A program made the position numbers and the translations under genes. The notes under the pieces are model-generated. The model was not told where the DNA came from and did not search any database. It worked only from the letters and a program-made list of their open reading frames with translations. A stretch of DNA of 64,000 nucleotides. Source: Kribbella capetownensis (GTDB lineage: Bacteria > Actinomycetota > Actinomycetes > Propionibacteriales > Kribbellaceae). Position 1 is the first letter of the stretch; the number at the start of each line of letters is the position of its first letter. Location: NCBI RefSeq assembly GCF_004331485.1, contig NZ_SJKD01000008.1, positions 310,001 to 374,000 of the forward strand, written 5' to 3'. This document shows, piece after piece, positions 24,976 to 34,358 of the stretch.

Positions 24976-25781
24976 CGTCCTGCTCCTAGTGATTCCGCGT
25001 CGCCCGAGAGTTTCTGTGCCAGCCAGACCGGGATGACCGAGAACACGATCAGCGCGGCCGCGACCACGTTGACGATCGGCGCCTGGTTCGGCCGGAACAG
25101 GTTGTTGAAGATCCAGATCGGCAGCGTCTGCTGGTTCGCGCCGGCCGTGAACGTGGTCACGATGATCTCGTCGAACGACAGCGCGAACGCGAGCAGCCCG
25201 CCGGCCAGCAGCGCCGACCGGATCAGCGGGAACGTGACCAGGCGGAAGGTCGTGAACCCGGACGCACCGAGGTCGGCCGATGCCTGCTCCAGATGTACGC
25301 CGGTGCGCCGCAGCCGCGCGATCACGTTGTTGAAGACCGTCACGATGCAGAACGTCGCGTGCGCGATCACGATCGTGCCGAACCCGAGTTCGAACCCGAA
25401 GATGGTCCGGAACGCGTTGTTCAGGGCGATCCCGGTGACGATGCCAGGCAGCGCGATCGGCAGGATCACCAGCAGCGATACCGAGTCGCGCCCGTAGAAG
25501 CTGAACCGCTGCAGCGCGAACGCGATCATCGTCCCCAGCACCAGCGCGATCACTGTCGCCACCAGCCCGACCCGCACACTCACCCAGAGCGCATCCAGCG
25601 CACCCTGGCTCTCGGCCGCGCGCCGCCACCACTCCAGCGTGAAGTCCCGCGGCGGCCACGCGAACGTCTTGTTCACGTTGAACGAGTTCACCAGCACCAA
25701 CAGCAACGGGATGTAGATGATCGCGAGGATCACGATGGTGAGGATCCTCAACACCATCCGCGTCGGTCCGGAGATCGTCAT
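24972..25781 (-). CDS. Polyamine-type ABC transporter permease (PotC-like)
   Basis: 269 residues, six membrane helices. Inner-membrane channel subunit. The EAA loop motif ASADLGASGFTTFRLVTFPLI contacts the ATPase. Start ATG 25781 shares one base with the stop of the upstream permease gene. Most similar in layout to PotC/YdcV, the second permease of spermidine/putrescine systems. Confidence 0.92.
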   Translation of the reverse strand: MTISGPTRMVLRILTIVILAIIYIPLLLVLVNSFNVNKTFAWPPRDFTLEWWRRAAESQGALDALWVSVRVGLVATVIALVLGTMIAFALQRFSFYGRDSVSLLVILPIALPGIVTGIALNNAFRTIFGFELGFGTIVIAHATFCIVTVFNNVIARLRRTGVHLEQASADLGASGFTTFRLVTFPLIRSALLAGGLLAFALSFDEIIVTTFTAGANQQTLPIWIFNNLFRPNQAPIVNVVAAALIVFSVIPVWLAQKLSGDAESLGAGR

Positions 25782-26632
25782 CACAGACTCTCCATCGCTC
25801 CGGTACGACGTACCGCGGCCAGGTACCCCAGCATCACCACGACCGGGATGGTGGCGACCGCGGCCGCGAACGGCAGGTTGTTGGCCGCACCCACGTTGTC
25901 GTACACAACGTTGCCCAGCAACTGATTGGTGCCGCCGACGATCCGGACGGCGATGTAGTCGCCCAGCGTCAGGCTGAAGGTGAAGATCGACCCGGCCACC
26001 ATGGCCGGCACCACCACCGGCAGGATCACCCGCCGGATCGTCTGCGGGGTCTTCGCACCGAGATCGGCCGAGGCCTCCAGCAACGAATCCGGCAGCCGTT
26101 CGAGGCCGGCGTAGATCGGCAGGATCATGTACGGCAGCCATAGGTAGGCCAGCGTGACCACCGTCGCGGTCAGGCCGAACCCTGGCGACTTCAGCCCGAC
26201 CGCCTCGAACATCGACGACACCAGGCCGCCTTCGGCGAACATCCCACGCCACGCGTACGCCTTGACCAGATAGCTGGCCCACAACGGCATCAGCACCGCC
26301 ACCAGCAGGAACCGGCGCAGCCCCGGACGCGCCACCTTCGACATGTACAGCGCGATCGGGAACGCGACCACCGCATCGATCAAGGTCACCAGAAGGGCGA
26401 CCCCGATCGTGCGCAAGGCGATGGTCCGGTACACCTCGACTGTGAACAGCGTCCGGAAGCTGTCCAGCGTCCACTCCCGCTCGATCACCCCGGTAAAGCT
26501 GTTCTGCGACCAGAGGGCGGTGACGAACAACGCCGCCAACGCCCCCAGGTACGCAACCCCAAGCCACAAGATCGGCGGACCCAGCAACAACCCCAACCGA
26601 ACCCGCGGATGGCGATGAAGACTGCTCATCAT
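25781..26632 (-). CDS. Polyamine-type ABC transporter permease (PotB-like)
   Basis: 283 residues with about six membrane segments. First permease of the pair. EAA loop: EASADLGAKTPQTIRRVILPVVVP. The start ATG 26632 overlaps the stop of the binding-protein gene (ATGATGA); a second ATG follows at 26629. The first 100 bases of the coding strand are notably G- and T-rich. Confidence 0.92.
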   Translation of the reverse strand: MMSSLHRHPRVRLGLLLGPPILWLGVAYLGALAALFVTALWSQNSFTGVIEREWTLDSFRTLFTVEVYRTIALRTIGVALLVTLIDAVVAFPIALYMSKVARPGLRRFLLVAVLMPLWASYLVKAYAWRGMFAEGGLVSSMFEAVGLKSPGFGLTATVVTLAYLWLPYMILPIYAGLERLPDSLLEASADLGAKTPQTIRRVILPVVVPAMVAGSIFTFSLTLGDYIAVRIVGGTNQLLGNVVYDNVGAANNLPFAAAVATIPVVVMLGYLAAVRRTGAMESL

Positions 26633-27840
26633 CCCTTGATCTGGGTCCAGGCTTGGGTCCAGCGGCTGTAGTCGGTGCACTTGACGTCGGTCCGGCCGTC
26701 CAGGCATTGCTCGATCGGGGTGGTCCAGTACCAGATCTTCTGCGAGTAGGCCTCGTCACCGGCGTGGAACGTGGTGCAGTGGTTCTTGTCCGCGGTTTGC
26801 GCACAAGCCTTCGCGTTCGCCGGGGACTCGCCGAAGTACTCGGCCACAGCCGCGTTCGCCTCCGGGCTGACGATGTGGTTCATCCACAGGTAGCCGCAGT
26901 TCTTGTTCTTCGAGGTCGCGCTCAGCATCCAGGTGTCGGACCAGCCGGTCACGCCCTCGGTCGGGACCGTCACCTGCACCGGGACCTTCTCGCCGGTCGC
27001 CACGTTCGCGATCACCTGCCAGGTGGTGCCGACCACCGAGTTGCCGCTGGTGAACGCCTGCACCTCCTTGAGGTAGTCCGACCAGTACTCCGACACCAGC
27101 GCCTTCTGCTGCTTGAGCAGATCCACGGTCGCGGTGAACTGCTTCTCGTCCAGCGCGTACGGGTTCTTGATCCCCAGGTCAGGCTTCGTCGCCATCAGGT
27201 ACATCGCGGCGTCGGCGATGTAGATCGGCGAGTCGTACGCCGTCACCGCACCCTTGTACGGCGAGTTGGCGTCGAAGACCACGCCCCACGACGTCGGCGC
27301 CGGCGTCACCTTGTCCGTCCGCCACATCAGCAGGTTCGCGCCGTACCCGTGCGGTACGCCGTACATCTGGCCCTTCACCGAGTTCCACGGCCGGTCCTTC
27401 AGGAACGGGTAGACGTCGGCGTAGTTCGGGATCAGGTCGGTGTTCACGGGCTCCACCTGTCCGCCCGCGATCAGCCGCAACGACGCGTCGCCGGAGGCCG
27501 ACACCACGTCGTACTGCCCGGTCTTCATCAGGCTGACGGCCTCGTCCGACGTACCGAACGTCTTCACCGTGACTTGGCAGCCGGTCTCCTTCTCGAACGA
27601 CGAGACCCAGTCCACCTTCGGGTCGTTCGAGCCGTCCTCGGCGTACCCGGGCCAGGCGAGCACGCTGAGCTTGCCCTCCCCGGCTCCGAGCGTGTCGAGC
27701 TTCTTCAGGTCCGGCGGGGTGAACCCGCTCGTCCCGGCCGCCCCGTCATCAGAGCTGTCGTCGGAACCACCGGACGTGCCGCACGCTGCCACGATCAGAG
27801 CGAGCACTGCCAGGCTCGCCGCCGCACTGAGTCTCTTCAT
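26629..27840 (-). CDS. Polyamine-type ABC transporter substrate-binding lipoprotein
   Basis: 403 residues. Signal peptide with lipobox LIVAACGT, Cys about residue 20 anchored to the membrane. PotD/F-like: LSVLAWPGYAEDG, FEKETGCQVTVKTFGTSDE, QYDVVSASGDASLRLI, PHGYGANLLMWR. Four late cysteines (NCGY, AKACAQ, NHCT, QCLDG...VKC) suggest disulfides, unusual for the family. GGAG lies ahead of ATG 27840. Putrescine, GABA or a related amine is the likely ligand given its neighbours. Confidence 0.92.
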   Translation of the reverse strand: MKRLSAAASLAVLALIVAACGTSGGSDDSSDDGAAGTSGFTPPDLKKLDTLGAGEGKLSVLAWPGYAEDGSNDPKVDWVSSFEKETGCQVTVKTFGTSDEAVSLMKTGQYDVVSASGDASLRLIAGGQVEPVNTDLIPNYADVYPFLKDRPWNSVKGQMYGVPHGYGANLLMWRTDKVTPAPTSWGVVFDANSPYKGAVTAYDSPIYIADAAMYLMATKPDLGIKNPYALDEKQFTATVDLLKQQKALVSEYWSDYLKEVQAFTSGNSVVGTTWQVIANVATGEKVPVQVTVPTEGVTGWSDTWMLSATSKNKNCGYLWMNHIVSPEANAAVAEYFGESPANAKACAQTADKNHCTTFHAGDEAYSQKIWYWTTPIEQCLDGRTDVKCTDYSRWTQAWTQIKG

Positions 27841-27879
27841 CGAAAGCTCCTTGCCAAAGGGTTGGGGCGGTGGGACTTG

Positions 27880-28950
27880 CTAGGCGGAACCGCCGATCTC
27901 GACGGTGTGTTCGCGGCGCCAGGTGAGGCGGACCTGCGCACCCCGATGCGCGAGCTGGTCCTGCACGGAACGGTTCTGCTGCAGGACGATCAGCGAGCCA
28001 CCGGCGTCCAGGTCGACCACGGCCTGCGTGGCCGAGCCGAGGTACACCACTTCGCGGACCACACCGGTGGCGGTACAGCTCCCCGGGCCGGCGGCGGCGT
28101 CCCGGGTGTGCATGTCGATCTTCTCGGGCCGGACGGTGAACAGGCCCGGCGTACCGAGGACGGCCGCTGCGACGTCGCCCTCGAGCAGGTTGGAGGTACC
28201 GACGAACCCGGCGACGAACGCGCTCGCCGGATGCTCGTACAGCTCGGCCGGACCGGCCAGCTGCTCGATCCGGCCGCCGTTGAACACGGCGATCCGGTCG
28301 CTCATCGTCAGCGCCTCCTCCTGGTCGTGGGTGACGAACACGAAGGTGATGCCGACATCACGCTGCAACGCCTTGAGCTCGAGCTGCATCTCCCGGCGCA
28401 GCTTCAGGTCGAGGGCCCCGAGCGGCTCGTCCAGCAACAGCAGCTTCGGGCGGTTCACCAAGGCCCGGGCCAGCGCCACTCGTTGCCGCTGGCCACCGGA
28501 CAGCTGGCTCGGCCGGCGGTCCCCGAACCCCTCCAGCCGGACCGTCTCCAGCGCCTCGAGAGCCCTGGTACGGCGCGACCGCCGGTCGACACCCTTCACC
28601 CGTAACCCGTACTCGACGTTCTGCAACACACTCATGTGCGGGAACAGCGCGTAGTCCTGGAAGACCGTGTTCACATCCCGCGCGTACGGCGGCCGCTCGG
28701 TGACGTCGACGCCCCCGAGCAGGATCCGGCCGGCGGTGGGCTCCTCGAAGCCGGCGATCATCCGCAGCACCGTGGTCTTGCCGGAGCCGGACGGGCCGAG
28801 CATCGAGAAGAACTCGCCCTCGGCCAGGTCGAGGTCGACACCGTCGACCGCGGCGACCTCGCCGAACGTCTTCCGCAGGCCGCGCAGGCTGACCGCCGCC
28901 GCCGTGTCCGGCGGCGTCTGGGTCGTCACCTGCTCACCCAAGCTCGTCAT
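27880..28950 (-). CDS. Polyamine-type ABC transporter ATP-binding protein (PotA-like)
   Basis: 356 residues. Walker A GPSGSGKT, Q-loop VFQDYALFPHM, signature LSGGQRQRVALARAL, Walker B LLLLDEPLGALD, H-loop VTHDQEEAL, then a TOBE domain (FTVRPEKIDMH, VVREVVYLGSATQ) typical of polyamine importers. ATG 28950 overlaps the stop of the dehydrogenase gene (ATGA). Confidence 0.94.
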   Translation of the reverse strand: MTSLGEQVTTQTPPDTAAAVSLRGLRKTFGEVAAVDGVDLDLAEGEFFSMLGPSGSGKTTVLRMIAGFEEPTAGRILLGGVDVTERPPYARDVNTVFQDYALFPHMSVLQNVEYGLRVKGVDRRSRRTRALEALETVRLEGFGDRRPSQLSGGQRQRVALARALVNRPKLLLLDEPLGALDLKLRREMQLELKALQRDVGITFVFVTHDQEEALTMSDRIAVFNGGRIEQLAGPAELYEHPASAFVAGFVGTSNLLEGDVAAAVLGTPGLFTVRPEKIDMHTRDAAAGPGSCTATGVVREVVYLGSATQAVVDLDAGGSLIVLQQNRSVQDQLAHRGAQVRLTWRREHTVEIGGSA

Positions 28951-30383
28951 CCGATCGCCGACATCACGTGCTTGACCCGGGTGTAGTCCTCGACGCCGTA
29001 CAGGGACAGGTCCTTGCCGTGCCCGGAGTGCTTGAAGCCGCCGTGCGGCATCTCGGCCACGAGCGGGATGTGCGTGTTGATCCAGACGCAGCCGAAGTCG
29101 AGGGCCGCGGACATCCGCAGTGCCCGCGAGTGGTCGGTGGTGAACACACTCGACGCGAGACCGAAGCGCACGCCGTTGGCCATCCGCAGGGCCTCGTCCT
29201 CGTCGCTGAACGACTGCACAGTGATGACCGGACCGAACACCTCGTCCTGGATCATCTCGTCGTCCTGCCGCAGCCCAGTGACGACGGTCGCGTCCAGGAA
29301 GTAGCCGTCGGCAAGGGCTCCTCCGGATCGCTCGCCACCCAATGCGATCGAGCCGTGCTCGGGCATGCGGGCCAGGAAGCCGTGGACCCGGTCCAGCTGC
29401 AGGCTGCTGTTCAGCGGCCCGAACAGCGCGTCGCCGTCGTTCGCGAGCCCCGGGCGCGCGTTCGACCGCGCCCAGTCGACCAGCGTCTGCACGAACTCGT
29501 CATGCACCGAGGCGTCGACGATCACCCGGCAGGCCGCCGTACAGTCCTGGCCGGCGTTGAAGTAGCCACCGACCCCGATCGCCTCGACCGCCGCGGCGAG
29601 GTCCGCGTCCGCGAAGACGACAGCCGGTGCTTTGCCGCCGAGTTCGAGGTGCGTGCGCTTGAGATCGAGAGCCGCCGTACTGGCGACCTCGGAACCGGCC
29701 CGGGTCGAGCCGGTGATGCTGACCTGGCCTGGGACCGGATGCGCAACCACGGCCTGCCCGGTCGCACGGTCACCACAGACGACGTTGAACACGCCAGGCG
29801 GCAGCACCTCGGCCGCGAGCTCCGCGAGCATCACCGTCGTCACCGGGGTGGTCTCGGCCGGCTTCAGGACCACGGTGTTGCCCGCGGCAAGGGCCGGACC
29901 GAACTTCCAGACCGCCATCATCATCGGGTAGTTCCACGGCGTGATCTGGCCGACGACACCGATCGGCTCACGGCGGACCCAGGACGTGTGACCGGCCAGG
30001 TACTCACCCGCGGACTTGCCTTCGAGGAGCCGCGCTGCGCCCGCGAAGAAGCGCAACTGGTCGACCATGACGTCGAGTTCCTCGGTGCGGGTCAGCTCGA
30101 GCAGCTTGCCGGTGTTCTCCGACTCGGCGGCGACCAGGGCCTCCGCCTCCGCCTCGACCCTGTCGGCGAACCGCAGCAGTGCGCGTTGCCGCTCGCTCGG
30201 AGTCGCCCTGGCCCAGCCCGGCGCAGCGGCGTCCGCCGCCCGGTACGCCGCGTCCACGTCCTCGTCGCCGGACAGTGGCGCCGTACCGAAGACCTTGCCG
30301 GTGGCCGGATCGACGAGCTCGCTGGTGGCGCCGCTGAGCGCGTCTCGCGGGGTTCCGTTGATCAGATTCCGCACAGTTCGCAT
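28947..30383 (-). CDS. Aminobutyraldehyde dehydrogenase (PatD/YdcW-like)
   Basis: 478 residues. NAD-dependent aldehyde dehydrogenase: GQITPWNYPMMMAVWK, VVLKPAETTP, catalytic Glu in HLELGGKAP, catalytic Cys in NAGQDCTAACR. The QDCTAA context, with the polyamine transporter and gabT downstream, supports 4-aminobutanal to GABA. First gene of the operon; ATG 30383 follows GGGAG. Oxidation of other omega-amino aldehydes is possible. Confidence 0.9.
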   Translation of the reverse strand: MRTVRNLINGTPRDALSGATSELVDPATGKVFGTAPLSGDEDVDAAYRAADAAAPGWARATPSERQRALLRFADRVEAEAEALVAAESENTGKLLELTRTEELDVMVDQLRFFAGAARLLEGKSAGEYLAGHTSWVRREPIGVVGQITPWNYPMMMAVWKFGPALAAGNTVVLKPAETTPVTTVMLAELAAEVLPPGVFNVVCGDRATGQAVVAHPVPGQVSITGSTRAGSEVASTAALDLKRTHLELGGKAPAVVFADADLAAAVEAIGVGGYFNAGQDCTAACRVIVDASVHDEFVQTLVDWARSNARPGLANDGDALFGPLNSSLQLDRVHGFLARMPEHGSIALGGERSGGALADGYFLDATVVTGLRQDDEMIQDEVFGPVITVQSFSDEDEALRMANGVRFGLASSVFTTDHSRALRMSAALDFGCVWINTHIPLVAEMPHGGFKHSGHGKDLSLYGVEDYTRVKHVMSAIG

Positions 30384-30425
30384 CGCGCACACTCCCGTGG
30401 CCGGGGACTGTCTCTGGTGGCCGTA

Positions 30426-30445
30426 AACATATGAAATCAGATGTT
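30426..30445. promoter_or_regulatory. Candidate FadR-type operator of the polyamine operon
   Basis: AACAT (30426-30430) and ATGTT (30441-30445) are inverted repeats with a 10-base A/T-rich centre. Placed between the divergent dehydrogenase and FadR-type genes, where the regulator would act on both. Confidence 0.5.
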
Positions 30446-30512
30446 AAAGTTCAAGAGATCGGTGCGAATGTTCCGGAGTTGTGTCCGGGTGACCGAGAAA
30501 GGCAGGGGCGGG

Positions 30513-31256
30513 ATGGCGCTGCGGTTCTACGGCAGTGGCGCGGCGGCGGTGTTCGCACCGCTGGAGACGCTGAGCCGCTCGGAACTGGTCGAGCGCCGCC
30601 TGACCGACGCGATCGCGCTGGGCCTGCTCCCGGACTCGGAGCAACTGCCGGGCGAGTCCGACCTGGCCGGCATCTTCGGCGTCTCCACCACCACGGTGCG
30701 CGAGGCCCTGTCGTCACTGCGGTTGCGCGGCCTGATCCACACCCGGCGCGGGCGGGGCGGTGGCAGCTTCGTCCGGGCCCAGGAGGAGATGTCCGCCGCG
30801 ATCGTCCGGGACCGGCTGGAGGAGTTGAGCCTCGCGCAGCTTCGCGATCTCGGCGACCACTACAGCGCCATCGCGGGTACGGCGGCCAGACTCGCGGCCG
30901 AGCGGGCGACGCCGGACGACGTACAGCGCCTCGGCGTGGTGTGCGACAGCCTGGAGAACGCCGAGGGTCTCGGCGCCCGTCGCCGCGCGGATGCGCAGTT
31001 CCACATCGAAGTGGCCGCGACCGCGCAGTCCACCCGGCTCTACCGCGCCGAGGTGAGTCTGCAGGCCGAGGTCGGCACGCTGCTCTGGCTGGCGTTCGGC
31101 GACGACGAGAGCCACCGCCGGACCGTGCAGAGCTGCCGGGATGTCGTCGCGGCGATCGAGCGAACCAACGGCGATGCCGCACGGACGGCCGCGGAAGAGC
31201 GCGTCGCAGACTCGACGGCGCGGCTGATCGACCTCAGACTGGCCCTGGAGGACTGA
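30513..31256 (+). CDS. FadR-subfamily GntR transcriptional regulator
   Basis: 247 residues. N-terminal winged helix: LVERRLTDAIALGLL, LPGESDLAGIFGVSTTTVREAL, RGLIHTRRGRGGGSFV. The C-terminal FCD domain (about residues 95-245) keeps DAQFHIEVA and other metal-type positions, so it may bind a metal plus a carboxylate. ATG 30513 follows AGGGGCGGG; GTG 30489 is an alternative. Divergent from the polyamine operon, which it probably controls. Its stop overlaps the start of the Cache protein by one base. Confidence 0.88.
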   Translation: MALRFYGSGAAAVFAPLETLSRSELVERRLTDAIALGLLPDSEQLPGESDLAGIFGVSTTTVREALSSLRLRGLIHTRRGRGGGSFVRAQEEMSAAIVRDRLEELSLAQLRDLGDHYSAIAGTAARLAAERATPDDVQRLGVVCDSLENAEGLGARRRADAQFHIEVAATAQSTRLYRAEVSLQAEVGTLLWLAFGDDESHRRTVQSCRDVVAAIERTNGDAARTAAEERVADSTARLIDLRLALED

Positions 31257-31966
31257 TGAGCACGGACCTTGCACCAGATGCTGGAGTCGACGCCGTCCTG
31301 GAGCAGGTCGGGGTGGTGGTCGGCGCGGCCTTCGGGCTCGCGGACCGGATCGCCGCGGACGTCGGTGCCGTGTTCACCGATCAGCCGACGGTCCGGCGCG
31401 GCGACCTGGGCGCGGTCACGACGCTCGTCGGCCCGGCGCTCGAGGATCCGGACGGCCTGATCCAGGGCGCGGGATTCGTCGCGGCCGTCGACACGTTGGC
31501 CGACTCCCGCTGGTGGCTGGAGTGGTTCATGCTGAGCAACGGTTCGGCCGAGCGCCTGATCGTCGACACCGATCCGCGCGGTGAGAACTTCTACGACTAC
31601 GGCTCTCTGCCCTGGTACGACGTACCGCGGACCACCGGCCGTCGCCACATCACCGGCCCGTACGTCGACTACCTCTGCACCGACGACTACACCCTGACCT
31701 TCACCGTGCCCGTCGTGGTCGACGACCGGTTCGTCGGCGTGGCCGGCGCGGACGTCCGGGTGTTCACCTTCGAGAAGGCGATCCTGCCGTGCCTACGGGC
31801 GACCCACCGGAAGGTTGCCATCGTCAACGACCAGGGCCGGGTCGTGCTGAGCAACAGCGCCCACCACGTGAGCGGGACCCTCCTGCGCGCACCGTCACCG
31901 TCGTACCGGATCGAGGATCTGCCGCTGTCGGTGGTCGAGCTACACCACTCACGGGACACTGGGTAG
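31256..31966 (+). CDS. Soluble Cache-domain protein
   Basis: 236 residues, no signal peptide or membrane segment. Middle part is Cache-like: IVDTDPRGENFYDYGSLPWYDVPRTTG followed by ITGPYVDYLCTDDYTLTFTVPVV and VGVAGADVRVFTFEK. Cache domains normally sit outside the cell in receptors and bind amino acids or amines; a free cytoplasmic one is unusual. TGATG overlap with the FadR-type regulator gene suggests that the two work together in sensing polyamine or GABA (inference). Its 3' end overlaps the convergent oxidase gene by 18 bases. Confidence 0.72.
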   Translation: MSTDLAPDAGVDAVLEQVGVVVGAAFGLADRIAADVGAVFTDQPTVRRGDLGAVTTLVGPALEDPDGLIQGAGFVAAVDTLADSRWWLEWFMLSNGSAERLIVDTDPRGENFYDYGSLPWYDVPRTTGRRHITGPYVDYLCTDDYTLTFTVPVVVDDRFVGVAGADVRVFTFEKAILPCLRATHRKVAIVNDQGRVVLSNSAHHVSGTLLRAPSPSYRIEDLPLSVVELHHSRDTG

Positions 31967-33187
31967 ATACGTGTCCAGGTAGGGATTGCGGAACTTGCCG
32001 GCGGGGTCGTACTTCGCCGCGAGTGCGATGAAGTCGGGCACCCTGGGATAACGCGCCCGGAGCAAGGCGGCGTCGGCGGCGAAGACCTTGCCCCAGTGCG
32101 GCCGCACGTCCAGCGAGTCCAGCGCCTCCTCGAGCGCGGCCACGACCGGCCGTACGGCGTCCTCGTCCTGGATCCAGGTGAAATGGAGCGCAACCGTGTC
32201 CCGGCCCTGGCTCGGACTCAACCACAGCTCGTCGGCCGCGATCGTTCGTACCTCGGACACCTGGAGGACCGGCGTGAATTGGTTGCCCAGGGCCCGCAGT
32301 ACGTCGAACGCCTCGGCCGCCCGCTCCCGCGGGACGAAGTACTCGGACTGCAGTTCGTCTCCGTTGCTCGGGGTGAACTCGAGCCGGAAGTGCGGCAGCC
32401 GCTCGTTCCACGGACCCGGTACGCCGCCCTGCTGGGTGGCGTAGTCGGCCGGCATCACCTTGATCGGGTGACGGGGGCCGTCGGCGACCTTCGCGCCCAG
32501 CCACTCCGCCTCGATCGGGGCGTCGCCACGCCGCTTGCGCCACACCATCACGTCCGGATCGACCCAGTCCGTGAAGGCGCTGACGCTGTACGCGCTGCCC
32601 ATCACCGCGGCGAAGTCCGAGGCCAGCCGCTCCACCGGCAGACCGTCGTACACGACCTGACTGATCTGGTACGACGGCTGGACGTCGAGCGTGAGGCTGA
32701 CAGTGACACCGAGCGCGCCGAGCGAGACCACCGCGCCGGCGAAGTCCGGGTCGTCACGGGTCAGCGTGACGAGCTCGCCAGACGCGTCGACGAACGTGAT
32801 CGCGTTGACCGCATCCGCGAGCGGACCGTTCGTGTCGCCCGAGCCATGGGTGCCGGTGGAGCAGGCACCGGCCACCGAGATGTGCGGCAGCGAACCGAGG
32901 TTGTGCAGCGCGAGCCCTCGGGCCTCGAGAGCCGCCGTGATCTCGCCGTACCGGAGTCCGGCCGAGACCGTCACCCCACGCTCGCCGACCTCGATCACCT
33001 GCGACAGGTCCGCGACGCTGACCAATGTGCCGGTGGTGTCGGCGATCCGGTTGAACGAGTGCCCGGTGCCGAGCACGCGCACCTTCTCGCTCGACGCCAC
33101 GATCTCCTGCAGTTCGCCCACCGACCCCGGCCGCCGCAGCGCGCTCGCGAAGCTGACGTTCCCCGCCCAGTTCGTGACATTTGTCAT
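31949..33187 (-). CDS. FAD-dependent alditol oxidase (AldO-like)
   Basis: 412 residues. Close to Streptomyces AldO, which oxidises xylitol and sorbitol at C1 to the aldose with H2O2 release. N-terminus TNVTNWAGNVSF; VLGTGHSFNRIAD holds the His that binds FAD covalently; LPHISVAGACSTGTHGSG and the C-terminal RPHWGKVF and YDPAGKFRNPY complete the oxidase and ALO domains. ATG 33187 chosen because the conserved N-terminus starts there. No sugar-alcohol transporter lies beside it. Confidence 0.92.
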   Translation of the reverse strand: MTNVTNWAGNVSFASALRRPGSVGELQEIVASSEKVRVLGTGHSFNRIADTTGTLVSVADLSQVIEVGERGVTVSAGLRYGEITAALEARGLALHNLGSLPHISVAGACSTGTHGSGDTNGPLADAVNAITFVDASGELVTLTRDDPDFAGAVVSLGALGVTVSLTLDVQPSYQISQVVYDGLPVERLASDFAAVMGSAYSVSAFTDWVDPDVMVWRKRRGDAPIEAEWLGAKVADGPRHPIKVMPADYATQQGGVPGPWNERLPHFRLEFTPSNGDELQSEYFVPRERAAEAFDVLRALGNQFTPVLQVSEVRTIAADELWLSPSQGRDTVALHFTWIQDEDAVRPVVAALEEALDSLDVRPHWGKVFAADAALLRARYPRVPDFIALAAKYDPAGKFRNPYLDTYLPSVP

Positions 33188-33359
33188 GAAGTACACCTTC
33201 CTCACGCGCCGGTCCCGCCACGACTCTCGCACATCACGAAGGGTCGGAGGCGCCCTGTCCACCGGCACCGCGATCACCCACCTGCACAAGGCCTCGATCT
33301 CGTCACTGACCAGCCTGGCGTGAGCGATCGGGCGCCATCAGATGGTTTGATGGCGCCCG

Positions 33360-34358
33360 ATGCTCATCTCGTTCGGAATCGCCGGGTTCTGGTTCCTCGT
33401 CTTCGCGCTCAGCTTCCTGCACGACCGGCGGCTGTTCCGCAACGGGATCTTCCTGGTCCTGACGCTGATGTTCGCCGGGCTCGGGGTGATCTTCGCGCTC
33501 GACTCCGTCAGCGGCACCGCCGCGCGCTGGCTGGTGCTGGCGATCGTGGTCGCCATCCCGGTGGCGATCGTGGTGCTCGCGATCTTCCTCGTGATCAACG
33601 GCGTCACGATGCTGCGCCGGGAGGGCCGCCGGCCGGCCACCCTGCTGTCGCTGCTCGCCGGTCTCGGCATCATCGGGCTGGTCATCTTCGGCATCGCGGT
33701 CCAGCAGCTCAGCTGGGAACCATTCGATGCGGTCCGGTCGATCCTGGTCGGGGTGCTGACCTACATCTCGTTCCTGTTCGTCTGTTTCCTCGCCTACGCG
33801 TTCGTCTACAGCCGGGTGCGCTCGTCCCGGAAGGTCGACTTCGTCGTCGTTCTCGGGTCCGGGCTGCGCGGCTCACGCGTCCCGCCACTGCTGGCGAGCC
33901 GGCTGGACCGGGCCAAGCAGGTGTACGGGCGGGCTGTCCGCAAGGGCCGCTCGCCGATGATCATCACGTCGGGCGGACAGGGGCCCGACGAGGACGTGCC
34001 CGAGTCGCACGCGATGGCGTCGTACCTGATCGATGGGGGTGTGCCTGCGGACCGGATCCTGCGTGAGGACCGGTCGACGAGTACGACGGAGAACCTGACC
34101 TTCAGCCGGGAACTGATGGTGAGCCGGGTGCCGGCGTACCGCTGCCTGATCGTGACGAACAACTTCCACGCCTTCCGGGCCGCACTCACCGCGCGGAAGG
34201 CGAAGGTGAACGGGCAGGTGGTCGGCTCCCCGACCGCGGCGTACTACTGGCCGACGGCAACGATCCGCGAGTTCGTCGCGATCCTGTACTCACACAAGTA
34301 CATCAACGGCGGCATCTGCCTACTGATCACCGCCGGCGCGATCCTGCAGCACGTCTAG
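33360..34358 (+). CDS. YdcF/SanA/ElyC-family membrane protein
   Basis: 332 residues. Five or so membrane helices in the first 150 residues, then a DUF218 domain: VDFVVVLGSGLRGSRVPPLLASRLDRA, PMIITSGGQGPDED, ILREDRSTSTTENLTFS, LIVTNNFHAFRAALTA. The family is tied to envelope precursor metabolism in other bacteria, with no proven reaction. The CTAG at 34355-34358 serves as stop for this gene and for the opposing NUDIX gene. Confidence 0.87.
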   Translation: MLISFGIAGFWFLVFALSFLHDRRLFRNGIFLVLTLMFAGLGVIFALDSVSGTAARWLVLAIVVAIPVAIVVLAIFLVINGVTMLRREGRRPATLLSLLAGLGIIGLVIFGIAVQQLSWEPFDAVRSILVGVLTYISFLFVCFLAYAFVYSRVRSSRKVDFVVVLGSGLRGSRVPPLLASRLDRAKQVYGRAVRKGRSPMIITSGGQGPDEDVPESHAMASYLIDGGVPADRILREDRSTSTTENLTFSRELMVSRVPAYRCLIVTNNFHAFRAALTARKAKVNGQVVGSPTAAYYWPTATIREFVAILYSHKYINGGICLLITAGAILQHV

